Assembly (NCBI GenBank): GCA_033558025.1
Contig: JAUCEF010000002.1
Location: forward strand, 310,001 to 374,000
DNA length: 64,000 nt
Origin: Phytophthora sp. 'mugwort'
Taxonomy: Eukaryota > Oomycota > Peronosporomycetes > Peronosporales > Peronosporaceae
Direction of reading: 5' to 3'
Shown one piece after another: positions 43,250 through 54,249 of this stretch. Position numbers and translations under genes: made by a program. The notes beneath the pieces are model-generated. The model did not search any database and had not been told where the DNA came from. It was given only the letters and a program-made list of their open reading frames with translations. Every line of letters starts with the position of its first letter. Positions within the stretch are counted from its first letter, which is position 1.

Positions 43250-45777
43250 ATGGGCGCCGCGTGCTGCCGCTGCCAGCACTTGGACGACCCGCTGCTATCG
43301 CTGCCACGCGCCTCCGCCTCCGCCATGAGTGTCAACTTCAATCAGTTTTACGTGCCTGCGCCGCTCGCTGCCGTGTCGGGTTCGGCATCCTCCTCCTCTT
43401 CATCCCTCTCCTCCTCTTCTTCTTCCTCCTCATCTTCCATGAGCCAGTCGCTGGCCAACTACGTGTCCTTCCCCTTCCCGTTTGTGTCCAAGCCCAAGGC
43501 CGGCGCCGCGCAGACCAAGCGCAGCAAGAGCGAGGGCAGGAGCCACGACAAGAAACCGCACAACCCGCACAATGGGCCGCACACCAGAGCCGCCACCGCG
43601 CCTTACGTGGGGGAGCACTGGCGCAAGACTCCACGAGGAAGATTCGCTCCGCTTACTCTACGCGAGCTAAGTGTGCGCAGTCTGTGTGCCCAACTACTGG
43701 TACACCACGAGGACGCGCTTCAAGCTGCCATTCTACCGCCCGAACTTGCCGCCAGTGTGCTACATTGGCTACGAGTGCACTACGTGCTGGGCAAGCCGCA
43801 GTTCCTAGCTCTGTCACCGTTCTTGCTGCTGGAATGGGATCTGGCGGACCAACAGGACGTGGAGGATTCGTGGTTCGACGATATTCCCGAGACGACGCTG
43901 GAGAACTTGAAGAGTATCGACGTCTCGGGCTGCATTCATCTGCAGCAACTGGGATCCGAGGGGGGGCGACATATTAACAGATTGCCAGAGCTAGTCGTGG
44001 CATCGTTCCAAGGATGCGGGGGATTGTCGAGAGAATCGATTGAGGTGCTCAAATTCTCAACGAAATTAACGGCGCTGAATTTGTCGGGCTGTATCAACGT
44101 GGACGACAAGTGTTTGAAAACACTTGGTGAGCTGACACACCTGAAGTCGTTGCAACTGGTAGGAATTCACATGTTGGTCTTTGACGTATTTTTTTGGTAC
44201 TAACTCGTACTTTGGTTTTTCTTGCTGGTGCTTGCAGGTTGGCTGCCGCAAGTTGACGGATGAAGGGGTTCAGCATCTGTCGAAGACGATGACAGAACTG
44301 CAAAAGCTGCATCTTGGACGCTGTAGAAAACTAACGGACAATACTTTCGATGGATTTGAATCATTTCTTGAGTTGCGAGAGCTGGACGTTGCAAACTGTC
44401 GGTTGAGGTAAGTGGTCACGTCGTATTCGCCTACAAACGGTTGACAAGTTTATTTTTTAACCATATTATGTGGAGTAGTGAGAAGGCTATGCAGCAGCTT
44501 GGTCGGATTAAGAGTTTGGAAGTCCTGGTGATCCGTGGATGTCAGGACGTTTCTGACGACGGCATGGCGTCGCTTGCTGAGCTGACAAAGCTGAAATATT
44601 TTGACGCACGACACTGTAGCAAGATCCATTCCATTCCAACGGAGTGGACCCAGCTCCGAGTTCTGCTGCTTGGATACACTGCTTTTGCAGAGTCAGATAC
44701 AGCTGTCTTGCAGTGTCTGACCAAGTTACAAGAACTGGAGCTTCGGAAGTGCCGGATTATGAAGAGGTACTTCTCGAAAATAATGCGCTGGGATGAAGTC
44801 AGTTGAGCTAACGTGTCGGAATGCTTGAGCACAGAGGATTGCAGTTTATTAGCCGTCTAAAAGATCTCGAACGCCTCGAGATGGGAGAGACTGCCCTAAC
44901 TGATTCTGGGCTGCTGGAAATCTGCAATGGCTCCAGAAACCTGAAGGCACTCAACATTTCGAATACAGAGATCAGCGATAGCGGAACGTCAGGTCTGGCA
45001 AAGCTGAAGGAGCTACGTATTCTTCGCTTGGATACACCGGGGATCACCAATAGAGCACTGGCGAACCTGTCTTTCCTTCCGCAACTTGAAAGACTGGACT
45101 TGTTTGGCGCAAAGTAAGTGCCGTATCAAATTCTGTGGTGTAGTGGCAATTGGTTCTAACGACATGTTGGTATTGTGTACGCAGCATCACTGATAATGGA
45201 CTTATGCACCTCGTCCCGTTGCATAAACTTCAAGAATTGACGATATGCGGAGGCAACATTGGTGACCGTGGTGTTGGGCTAATTTCGAAATTGACGTCGT
45301 TGACGTCTCTAAACCTGAGTCAAAATAGGTACGAAAGGCCGTCGAGAATGCTCTGACCGGTGGGTGACATGAGTTTTACGAATCTCTTTTGCCCGCAACT
45401 GTTATAGAAATATCCGGACCAAGTCGCTTTTTTATCTGCGGTCATTGACTGGTCTTCGATGCTTGAATTTATCCAACACGGGCATCTCAGCGCTCTCTCT
45501 TCGCCACCTATCTCGTAAGTTCACATACATTCTCTTTCCTGTGGTTGCTTTCTGGTGGAAATACTGACTTTTAGTATTATTCCGATTCATGACTATAAAG
45601 CTCTAAAGGAGTTGCAGTCCCTGTCCGTCTATGGATGCTCGTTGTCGCAGGGTCACATCGATGCCTTGAGAGGTTTGACACTTTTGTTGATTGCCACCAA
45701 TTAAGCTACTGACTTGAGTTTTCTGTATTTCGTATGCAGAAATCTTGCCCCAGCTTAAGTGCTTGCGGTGCACTTGA
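43250..45777 (+). CDS. Leucine-rich-repeat protein with predicted acylated N-terminus
   Basis: Eight exons join in phase to 668 residues: 43,250-44,158, 44,238-44,407, 44,479-44,766, 44,835-45,113, 45,185-45,328, 45,408-45,514, 45,601-45,672 and 45,740-45,777. The N-terminus MGAACCRCQ has Gly2 for myristoylation and three nearby Cys for palmitoylation, so a membrane anchor is likely. A poly-Ser run and a basic, disordered region follow. From about residue 225 there are roughly 14 cysteine-containing-type LRRs, for example LTALNLSGCINVDDKCLKTL and LQKLHLGRCRKLTDNTFDGF. Such repeats occur in F-box/LRR and AMN1-like proteins, but no F-box is seen. A scaffold or ligand-binding role is likely; no specific function can be given. 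Introns are 66-85 bases, each with GT-AG ends. Confidence 0.85.
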
Positions 45778-46081
45778 AGGAGACGATTTTTGTATGACAT
45801 TGCTGTGAAGGACATTTTCTTTTCATTGGATTCGCAGGATATGTATGTGGATGGATTGCGTACAATATATTCAAGCTTATGATACTACTCGAAGTAGTAA
45901 TTTGGTGTGGCAAGTGAGACTGCCGGGGGGGGGGGTTTCGATTTTTTATTTTTGACGAGCAATGTGAAGCGGCGCATGGTATGTAGGGCATTCTCTGCTT
46001 TAGTGCAGCTTCATGCGCCGTGGCTGCAACCAACTGAGACTACGAAGGTGAAGAGCAGTAGTACCCAGACACCTGTTTAAG
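45778..46081. other. Intergenic with poly-G tract
   Basis: About 300 bases lie between the LRR gene and the ODAD3 gene, with a run of 13 G residues at about 45,926-45,938. The promoter of the downstream gene must be here. Confidence 0.4.
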
Positions 46082-48143
46082 ATGCAAGCGCGACAAGAGA
46101 ATGCGCTTCGGCGTATGGAACAAGATTACGACAGTCGAATGGAGGAGCAGGTGGAAGATCTTCGAGACAAAATGAGGCTACTGCGTACGTTTTGCCTTGT
46201 GTATTCGTCTTCAGCATTTGCCTGACCCATTTGCATGTGTCGTCTTGTGTGCAGAGGTGGACAGGAAAAGCAACATCGATCTACTAGAGTCCAGCAAACA
46301 AACCAACAAGGATTACATTCGTCAACTTAAGAATGAAAATCGGGACCTACGCAAAGCAGTTGCAGACTTGAAGCGAACAACTTCGTCTGCAGGTGGAACT
46401 GTTGCGTCACAAAATTTAGGACCATCTGCCGCATTAGGTGGAGGTGGGCTGGCAGATGAAGCGGATGAAATCGCGGCAGCAATGCAGCAACTCAACAAGG
46501 TTCGTAAACAGCACGACGACGTGAGGCATCGCGTGCAGTCGCAGACAACTTTACTAGAGGAGCTAAAGGATTCAGTGAAAGACCTCGAGCTCGAGTCCAA
46601 GAAACCGAGCTTAGAGGACACGCCAGAGACGCGTAAAATTCGCATGCTAGAAAATCGACTAGACAAAGCGATGATCAAGTTCAACGAGGCTCAGAGTATC
46701 CGCAAAACGTATGAGCAGATTGTGAAGCGACTCAAGGATGAACGCATTGGTTTTGACAATCAGCTTGCTGCCATTGAGCGTGCATTGGCTGCAAAGCAGC
46801 ACGATTACGAAGAGCTTGTGCTGCTGTCAGCAGATGCTGCTCACGCACGTGAAACTGTCCAGCTAGAGCTTGAGAAGGCCCGAAGTCAACACGAAGATGA
46901 GAAACGGCACCGCGAAAAGGAGCTCCGAGAGAAACAGCAGTACGTGAAGATTCGCCTCGAAATGACAAACAGGCTGGAGAAGCGAGAGAAACACAAGGGT
47001 GCTGCAGTAGCGCGACAGTCTGGCGACTTAAATTACGAAGGCGAGAGTCAGTTGAAGGCATCCTTGATGTCTACTATGATGCAGCAGGGTGTTGCTGGTG
47101 AGGAGAAGAAGGAGCACCGTAGTAAGATTGACATCTTTGAGAGTGCGTTCCGCAAAATTAAGGAAGCCACCGGTGTCAGCGATGTGAATGAAGTTATCCA
47201 GAAAATTACCAGTCAGGAAAGCACAACAGATAACTTGCTAAACTTGTCAAAGGAGAACCAAGCTCGGTTGGAGAGGCTGCAGGCAGAACATGCAGTGCTC
47301 AAGGCTCGTGTAGAGGAGCTTAAATACAGCGGATCGGGCGGTGGCCACCGGCGGAAGCTTGTGGATGACCACGAACAAAATCTGGTGCTTGCAAGCACCA
47401 AGTTGGAGCGTGCCAAGCTCAAGTACGAGCGATTAGCCAAGGTTCTTATCGGTGTCAAGGCCGGCGTGGAGCATCTTGTGGATAAGATGGAGAGCATGCG
47501 TGAAGACGATCAGGTTATTGTCGTGACGGACGAAACAATTGTGGAAGCTCTGCAGGAGAGCGAAATCACGCTGACACACTTGCTGAGCCAGATCAAACTT
47601 GTCGGTACCTCGGCACGCCCATCGATTCCAGCTTTAATGGATTCATCAGCGATGGGACAGAAGAAGATGGAAAATGCACGTGTTCCAATGGTGAGGCGGA
47701 CGTCGCTGAAAAATGTGGTGGCATCCAGCAACAACCTCATTTCTGAGGGACTGGGATTGGATGCAGATATACTCATCGCTCGACCATATAACCAACGAAT
47801 TCCATTACCCGGCACCGATGGTCTTACTGCAGAGGAATTGGAAATGGACGAAATGGGTGGCGCGGGCGCGAATGGAGGCATGCTACTCGACGACACCGAA
47901 GAAGCGCTCAGCCGCGAGCGGGTCAAGCGAGCATCGTCCCAGGTTATCATGGCGCAGGACAAGAAGAAGAAACGCGTACTCAAGAAAAAATTTAAAGAAA
48001 GTGGAAACGACTCATCGGACGAAGAAGGAAGCGCTAGCAACGGGTTGGGCACCAGCACAAATGGAGGTCTAGGCACAAATCAAGCTGATGGTTCGTCCCG
48101 AGGTCCGCTTACACAGCGCAATGTATCACCCAAGAAGAAATAA
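46082..48143 (+). CDS. ODAD3: Outer dynein arm docking complex protein, CCDC151/ODAD3-like
   Basis: Two exons, 46,082-46,184 and 46,255-48,143, give 663 residues, almost all coiled coil. The N-terminus is MQARQENALRRMEQDYDSRM. The middle has the conserved stretch IRKTYEQIVKRLKDERIGFD and NQLAAIERALAAKQHDYEEL, which I associate with CCDC151. That protein anchors outer dynein arms to axonemal doublets. It fits an organism with motile zoospores. The C-terminus is basic and low in complexity (DKKKKRVLKKKFKESGND). The intron is 70 bases with GT-AG ends, and the splice restores the codon for Gln. Its 3' end is 77 bases from the convergent reductase gene. Confidence 0.75.
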
Positions 48144-48219
48144 CACTCGCGTCTTCTGTTTTCTCGCTCTCTTCGTTGTTGTGTATTTCCTAACTCAAGT
48201 CAACCAAAACCCACATTAC

Positions 48220-49167
48220 TTAAAAGCTGAAGTACTGGTCAGGCTTGAACCCCAGCTCCTCGAGCGCCGGCAGCACCGCGAACTTTAGCATCGGCGGGGG
48301 GCCGCACATGAAGATCTGGACATCCGGTGCTGCCGTGGGCAGGTGCTTCTTGATCATTTCGGCCGAAACAAAACCCGTCGAGTACTGCCATCCGTCTGTG
48401 GCCTTGTCCACAGTGTACCAGAACTTGACATTGTCGTGGTTCTTGGCCATACTCTCGATCTCCTCGCGACACAAAATGTCCTCCTCCGTCTGGTTAGCGA
48501 AGAGTAAGTAGAACTCCGTCTTGTCCTCGGGGTCCTGCAGTGCACGACGCACCACTTGCAGCATGGGGGTGATACCTGTCCCACCGGCAATCATACCAAT
48601 CTTGGAAGCCTTCCGAATCTCCGGCACAACGTCGCGCACGCGGTGCTTAATGTGGATCTCGCCCTTGCCCATGTAGGTCAGCTTGCCCTTGGGTCCCGAC
48701 ACCTCAACGGTATCGCCAATGGCCAGGCTCTCCAGATGTTGACTCATCTTTCCTCCATCGGGGAACTTGGGGTGCACGCCTTTGAAGTAAACTTTAGCCA
48801 CCAAGTCCACGAAACCCTTGCTGTCGTCCGAGCTCACGGGCGTGTACGACCGCATGACCAGCTTACCATCGTCGTCAGTGTACCGAAGCGAGATGTGCTG
48901 TCCCACAGGCAGACCCAGCACGTGTTGTGGAGACGGAAGAGCGAAGCGGAAGCGCCGAGTGTCGCGCGATAACGTCTCCTTCTCAACCAGCGGGAGGTGC
49001 ACCGTCGGAGGTGAGTCTCCTAGGTTGGCGGGCGCCTGCAGAGTCACGGGCGTCGAGTCTCGAGGCTTGAGTCTCGACATCAGGAGCAAGATCGTCGTGC
49101 CTGCCACGAGCGCTACGCCCAGCAGCACGCGGAAGTCTCCGTCCACCAGAGCCAACAGCGCGTCCAT
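48220..49167 (-). CDS. NADH-cytochrome b5 reductase
   Basis: An intronless gene encodes 315 residues from ATG 49,167. A membrane anchor lies near residues 12-32 (FRVLLGVALVAGTTILLLMS). The FAD-binding domain carries RSYTPVSSDD, the motif that holds the flavin, and GGKMSQHL. The NADH-binding domain has GGTGITPMLQVVRRAL and MCGPPPMLKF, and the protein ends in the family-typical aromatic tail YFSF. The enzyme passes electrons from NADH to cytochrome b5 for lipid desaturation and similar reactions, on the outer mitochondrial or ER membrane. It is divergent from the LYRM7-like gene and convergent with the ODAD3-like gene. Confidence 0.92.
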   Translation of the reverse strand: MDALLALVDGDFRVLLGVALVAGTTILLLMSRLKPRDSTPVTLQAPANLGDSPPTVHLPLVEKETLSRDTRRFRFALPSPQHVLGLPVGQHISLRYTDDDGKLVMRSYTPVSSDDSKGFVDLVAKVYFKGVHPKFPDGGKMSQHLESLAIGDTVEVSGPKGKLTYMGKGEIHIKHRVRDVVPEIRKASKIGMIAGGTGITPMLQVVRRALQDPEDKTEFYLLFANQTEEDILCREEIESMAKNHDNVKFWYTVDKATDGWQYSTGFVSAEMIKKHLPTAAPDVQIFMCGPPPMLKFAVLPALEELGFKPDQYFSF

Positions 49168-49382
49168 CGTCAGTGACCGATTCAAAGTAAGATTCCGAGT
49201 GTGAGGCGGGAAGCGATGGCGTCATAGTAGCGCGAAAGATGTTGCCATCAAGTTTAGTTTGTGTGCTTTACACAATTTGGGTGTTTATACAATACTTCTC
49301 ATGCGGCATATCATATGCTATTAGATGGACAATATTTCCTAGCCTCAGAATTGGGACCCATTAGATAACATAGTGACGAACT
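49168..49382. promoter_or_regulatory. Shared divergent promoter region
   Basis: Only 215 bases separate the start codons of the cytochrome b5 reductase gene (minus) and the LYRM7-like gene (plus). Both products are linked to mitochondria or electron transfer, so co-regulation is plausible. No named motif was identified. Confidence 0.5.
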
Positions 49383-49769
49383 ATGAACGTGCGAACGCAG
49401 GTGCTTGGAGGATACCGTCGCTTGTTGCGAGCAAGCCGCCAGGCTTTCCGTGGTGACGAGTATGCGCTGCAGCAGGCGCGTACGGCGCTGCGCGACAACT
49501 TTATGGCCAACAGTCACGTGAGTGACACGGAGCAGCTGGACGGGCTTGTCAAGGGCATCGACGAGGCCGAGAGCATGCTGCTGCATCACATCGTACAGGG
49601 CCGCGCCAAGCAGGCGGAGGCCGAGGCAGCGTTGCGCTTTGAGGTGAAGCTCACGGACCCGCAGCGCCAGGCCATGCGCAAGGACGAGGAGATCACGCCG
49701 CTTACGGAGAAGTCGGCCAACGAGCCACTCGTCATGAACTCGGGCAATGTTTGCCAGCGCCCGTCGTAG
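49383..49769 (+). CDS. LYRM7: LYR-motif complex III assembly factor, LYRM7/MZM1-like
   Basis: A 128-residue protein from a single exon. The LYR-type start GGYRRLLRASRQAFRGDEYA, with its conserved downstream Phe, is followed by ALRDNFMANSHVSD and two further helices (LVKGIDEAESMLLHHIVQG). The order matches LYRM7/MZM1, which stabilises the Rieske protein in the mitochondrial matrix before it joins complex III. The motif here is GYR in place of LYR, as in several family members. The distinction from other small LYR proteins rests on the spacing and the N-R-x-N-F-like region, so some uncertainty remains. Confidence 0.7.
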   Translation: MNVRTQVLGGYRRLLRASRQAFRGDEYALQQARTALRDNFMANSHVSDTEQLDGLVKGIDEAESMLLHHIVQGRAKQAEAEAALRFEVKLTDPQRQAMRKDEEITPLTEKSANEPLVMNSGNVCQRPS

Positions 49770-50202
49770 ACGAACAGTGATGCAATGCACATACTACACA
49801 AACGAGAACATATTTTCTGCTTTTTTTGCCTTATAAAGTCGACATTCTTGCGATTACTGCTGAATGGAGGCTTTGACTGATGTGTAGAAGGATACATTTT
49901 TAACTGCGTAGCACTGGAATTTATGCCAGAAGCAACATGGGCTTGTGCACATCACGGGAAAGTTGTATTTAGCTGCTTACACCGGCACCTACTGCCTTTA
50001 GTTACCTAGCTAGCTTAGAAGTTTCCCCTTCCGCCATAGTCACGCGACACACTAACTCAGTTCTCCGACGCATATCCACGAAACATCTATTTGCATATCG
50101 AGGGTGGTGGGGGGGGACCACTGGTGCTGAGCGGCGCGCCGTAGCGTCCTTCCGTCTCGATCCCTCGTGTCGGTCGCTCTTGCGACCATCGCTCTCTAGT
50201 AG
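49770..50202. other. Intergenic stretch, 3' ends of two convergent genes
   Basis: No gene is seen. A G-rich tract lies at about 50,104-50,116. Confidence 0.4.
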
Positions 50203-50445
50203 TTAGTTGGATTTAATGGCTGCCGTGCCGCGGCTGATCTTGTAGGCGTCGTACAGGTACTTGCCGTTGAGCATGTCCACGAGCGTGCGGAACGTTGACT
50301 GCTGCTTCTTGCCCTTGCCGCCGCTCTTCTCGTCCTCGCCGTCTTCCGTGAGTGCCGAGACCTCCTGGTCCGTCATAGCCTGCGAGAGGCCAATCATGGC
50401 CACCAGCAGCGATAACAGGAGCAGAATATAGCGCAGCGGACACAT
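50203..50445 (-). CDS. Small secreted or membrane protein, unknown function
   Basis: An 80-residue protein starts at ATG 50,445 (MCPLRYILLLLSLLVAMIGL). The first 25 residues are a signal peptide or membrane anchor with a plausible cleavage after SQA. The rest is polar: an acidic patch (LTEDGEDEKSGGKGKK), then a likely helix (TFRTLVDMLNGKYLYDAYKI). There is no RXLR, dEER or LFLAK motif, so it is not a standard effector. Base composition matches the neighbouring genes. The upstream frame is open to 50,565, but this ATG directly precedes the hydrophobic core. The function is unknown. Confidence 0.5.
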   Translation of the reverse strand: MCPLRYILLLLSLLVAMIGLSQAMTDQEVSALTEDGEDEKSGGKGKKQQSTFRTLVDMLNGKYLYDAYKISRGTAAIKSN

Positions 50446-51458
50446 CGGGGTCAAGAAGCGTGCTTTAAGTCGAGGGTGAGAACTGTGCGCGCACTGCAAG
50501 GTCGATTGCGAACTGTCCGAGTTTAACGCCGGCGTAATGCTGCAGAAGTCGGTCCAATGTCCCACCCCAAGCCGTAAAAGAAGCTGGGCCTATTGTCCAA
50601 CACCTGGCTCGACGGAAAAAGACCCATCCACTTGAACGTATCCCCCGCAGAAGTAGATCAGAATGAATTTGAAAATTCTGATGTTATTTATGGGAGGTGA
50701 GCGCTATAATAAAACCTCGGGAAAACCGATATGGGTACACCGAGCGGGTTGTAGGTTCATGCGTCTGGTTCACGATCGGATGAAAATCCAGACAGACGCT
50801 GACATCGCGAAAATGGCCAGGAGCCTCCTGGCAGGAGGCACGCTTACGGCACGCGTAAACTGAACTAGAGCCCAAATCATCGGACAGGCCCGTGGTTCAC
50901 TTAATGGCTCGTCGCACCTACATGGAAGCTAACGGTGGAAGGCAGCTACACTGGCTCAGTCACTTGAACTGTTTGCTGTGTTCGCGATGATCAAGCAAGG
51001 ATGTGCGCCTGGGACATATATTGAGGACTTCGCGTCGGCACAACCTTGCTACCGTTTAGTATGGTTGTCCAGGGAGGAGAGATTACGAATCACACCGTGC
51101 TGAATCACCTGGATCGCCAAGTGAACGTACAGGACCGCGACATGGTCCTCCCTGAAGCTCACTGCAACTTGGAGGATGCGCAACAGAGCCACATGCACCG
51201 ATCATATCGATATACGTAGGTACCGGTACAGCGATAATGCCAGTCAGGTAACATCAGTCTTTCATTCCTGCACGACCAACTTGAATTCCCTGATGCAGGT
51301 GAATTATCAGGGACTTTCCAAGTACTGTACCTTTATTACATTTGATTATAGTACTGTAGTATTCTGTCAAAATTCTGCACCCATTCGTACCTAATAAAGC
51401 TCCCGCAGTAGCTCACATTAACTCAAACCCACACCTTCGCCAATCGAGCTCAAAACCG
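50446..51458. other. Intergenic region with no recognised gene
   Basis: About 1 kb, with one 66-codon plus-strand frame (50,663-50,863) that lacks recognisable features. A row of broken short frames at 50,880-51,190 could be retroelement debris, but I find no signature. The end should contain the JmjC gene promoter. Confidence 0.35.
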
Positions 51459-52910
51459 ATGGTGGGGAAGACTGCCGCCAAACCCCCGACTTCTGCGCCT
51501 CCTCTTAAGAAGCGCAAGGCCTCGTCCTCTGTCCCCCTCTTAATTCAGCAGGATATATCAGCTGACGACGTCGTAGACGCGCACGAAATTGTGTCCCAAA
51601 CGGACGTCCACAGCGCCACGAAAGCTCGAACGCTGCTCACGTGGCTTCTGTACCCCGTGACGCCCGAGGAGTTTTACAAGACATACTGGGAGCAACGCCC
51701 GTTGGCCATCAAGCGCAAGTTCCCCAGCTATTACGATGGTTGGTTCAGCAAGCAAGAGATCGACCGCATCCTCAAGACCCATACGCTTGAGTACGGCGTC
51801 GACTTGGACCTGACCAAGTACGTGGACGACACCCGCCACACGCTTAACCCGTCGGGCGCTGCTACTGCCAAGCAGGTGTGGAAGAACTTTGATGAAGGCT
51901 GCTCAGTCCGTCTACTCTGCCCCCAGAAATACTCGGATGATGTCTGGAAGCTGCTGGCCACGCTGGAAGATGAATGGGGCTGCATGGCCGGTGCCAACAC
52001 TTACTTGACTCCTAAGAACACACAAGGGTTTGCGCCCCATTTTGATGATATTGAAGCTTTCCTGCTGCAAACCGAAGGATCTAAGTACTGGAAGGTGTAC
52101 CAACCGCTGGACGACGGTGACATGCTGGCGAGATATCCCAGTGGAAACTATAAACCTGAAGATCTGGGTAAACCCATGCTCGAAGTGGAACTGGAGCAGG
52201 GTGACTTGCTGTATTTCCCTCGCGGTTTTATTCACCAGGCACGGGCGCACAAGGAGAAGCATTCGCTCCATTTGACGGTGTCGACAGGTCAGCAGAACAC
52301 GATGGGCAACTTCCTTGAGGTGTTGTTGCCGCAAGCTTTGGCGGGTGCTATTAACACTAACGTAGACCTGAGACGCTCACTGCCGCGCGACTACTTGGAG
52401 TACATGGGCGTCATGTACTCGGATCGTGAAGGCGACCCGGAGAGACAGGCATTTGCCAACAAGCTTAAGGGCGCGCTGAAGACTGTGCTTGGTGATGCTA
52501 TGGGAATGTTGGACGCTGCGTCAGACCAGATGGCCAAGAACTTCCTTGTCGACCGCCTGCCACCGGCGCTTGAAGACGAGGAAGAGAACTGCACGAGCGA
52601 CAATAGTCCGTTGCAGAAGATTACGGTGAACACTCAGTTGAAATTGATCCGTCATGGTATTGCACGCCTCGTGATCGAGGATGGTAAGGCTGTGGTTTAC
52701 CACTGCCGCGAGAACTCCCGCATGCACCACGAAGTGCCTATCTCGCCGCTTGAGTTTGAACTTGATGATGCTGAGAGCATTGAGTTCATTTTGAACAGTT
52801 ACCCCGATTACTTCCGTGTGGGCGACTTACCCCACGAGGACTCTCAAGATCAGATAGAGCTCGCGAAAGCGTTGTACAAGGAAGGCATCCTCATGTTCCA
52901 GAAGTCATAA
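51459..52910 (+). CDS. JmjC ribosomal oxygenase / histidyl hydroxylase, NO66/MINA (RIOX)-like
   Basis: An intronless gene encodes 483 residues. The N-terminus is basic (PPLKKRKASSS), probably a nuclear or nucleolar signal. The cupin core has the iron ligands H194 and D196 in APHFDDIEAFLLQ and a distal His in PRGFIHQA, followed by HSLHLTVS. The entry YPVTPEEFYKTYWEQRPLAI is typical of the NO66/MINA group. The C-terminal part has a winged-helix region, as in RIOX enzymes. These proteins hydroxylate His in ribosomal proteins with Fe(II) and 2-oxoglutarate; histone demethylation has also been claimed. I cannot tell RIOX1 from RIOX2. The gene looks intact. Confidence 0.88.
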   Translation: MVGKTAAKPPTSAPPLKKRKASSSVPLLIQQDISADDVVDAHEIVSQTDVHSATKARTLLTWLLYPVTPEEFYKTYWEQRPLAIKRKFPSYYDGWFSKQEIDRILKTHTLEYGVDLDLTKYVDDTRHTLNPSGAATAKQVWKNFDEGCSVRLLCPQKYSDDVWKLLATLEDEWGCMAGANTYLTPKNTQGFAPHFDDIEAFLLQTEGSKYWKVYQPLDDGDMLARYPSGNYKPEDLGKPMLEVELEQGDLLYFPRGFIHQARAHKEKHSLHLTVSTGQQNTMGNFLEVLLPQALAGAINTNVDLRRSLPRDYLEYMGVMYSDREGDPERQAFANKLKGALKTVLGDAMGMLDAASDQMAKNFLVDRLPPALEDEEENCTSDNSPLQKITVNTQLKLIRHGIARLVIEDGKAVVYHCRENSRMHHEVPISPLEFELDDAESIEFILNSYPDYFRVGDLPHEDSQDQIELAKALYKEGILMFQKS

Positions 52911-53049
52911 GCCGTATATTCGCTATAAGAAAGACCGTATTGCTTCAAGGTGCTTTACCGTGTAAAATCGTTAGTCTATTGCGATTTTCTAGGCGAAACA
53001 GTCGCTTCACAACTGTAATGGTATTAATATAAATCGACGTTGTGTACTA

Positions 53050-53985
53050 CACTCCGCGCCAGATTAGATCACCCACCCACGTCGGTGGCTGTAACTCAGT
53101 TAACTTTTATAGCTAGAATCTGCTATTTAGATATGCTGTTCGTGCTATTGCCCAGAACCGGCTATACGTGCTAACTAGCACGATTGCGACGTATATGGGA
53201 GGGCCCCTATACAAACGTGCGGTTTTAGAACCGCGACACATTAGATCACCCACCTCAGCTATATTAACTTTAAGTATAATATAACCTAATGAATGTAGCA
53301 ACTATTCACACAAGTACAACAGATGTATGTGCTTGGTGGTGGTGCTCACCCTAATGCTGCCCTGAGGCGCTGACAACCTCCTAAAACTGCACCGCGTGCC
53401 TCTTTCTAGTCCGTATCATTCATAGGAATCGTATTCCAGTGTTATATACAGCCGATAATAACGACCGAGGACTAGCACAGCTCGCCCTGAAGGTGTTGCT
53501 AATTCGGCATTGTTGTATGGAATATAGTAGCAATATGAGAGGATTTTTATTCAGATGAGTGTGATCACATTGCGAGCCCCCATGGTAGCAATTGTAGTAG
53601 TGACATGAAGTCTAGTGGCTATAAAGTATATATGGGGTTAACAAGCTTGTTGGACCGTCGCTGCTATCCATACGAAGGCCTGTCGTGCCGGACGAGATTA
53701 TCCGTCATTAGAAATTGAAGCAATTGTGAATACTTGATGCATTCATTAGGTTACATTATACTTAAAGTTAATATAGCTGAGGTGGGTGATCTAATGTGTC
53801 GCGGTTCTAAAACCGCACGTTTGTATAGGGGCCCTCCCATGTACGTCGCAATCGTGCTAGTTAGCACATATAACCGGTTCTGGGCAATAGCACGAACAGC
53901 ATATCTAAATAGCAGATTCTAGCTATAAAAGTTAACTGAGTTACAGCCACCGACGTGGGTGGGTGATCTAATCTGTCGCGGAGTG
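53050..53985. mobile_element. Foldback/MITE-like element with 246-base terminal inverted repeats
   Basis: Left arm 53,050-53,295 and right arm 53,740-53,985 are inverted copies of the same length, with only scattered mismatches. The outer ends read CACTCCGCG. A 24-base word beginning CCGCG and ending ATTAGATCACCCACC occurs at 53,054, and a close copy at 53,231. Their mirror images lie at 53,781 and 53,958, so each arm holds the word twice. The 444-base centre has no coding potential. GTACTA occurs just outside the left end and, after a six-base gap, beyond the right end, so the target duplication is uncertain. Long inverted repeats with internal repeats fit a non-autonomous MULE-like or foldback element. 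Confidence 0.8.
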
Positions 53986-54249
53986 TTTAGCGTACTACTT
54001 CGTAGTATAATAATAAGTATTGTGTTATGTACTAAATAATACAGCTGTTAATAGCACCTTTTAAATATGTTATATTACAACAGTATAGCACAGTCGCATA
54101 AATTAATATACCACATATATATGGGTATAGCAGTATCATTTCTAAACAAATCTGCTTAGAATTAGAAAGTGCTTTCTTTTACCATGCTAATCACGTTGAC
54201 CATCACTCCTTGCATTCGTTGCCCTTCTTGTCAAAATTAGTCCTGAGAG

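Noticed and set aside
50663..50863. Plus-strand frame of 66 codons
   Set aside because: Starts with ATG but shows no family resemblance and sits among broken frames.
53113..53922. Two identical 62-codon frames on opposite strands
   Set aside because: They are the same stretch of the two inverted-repeat arms and have no independent coding evidence.
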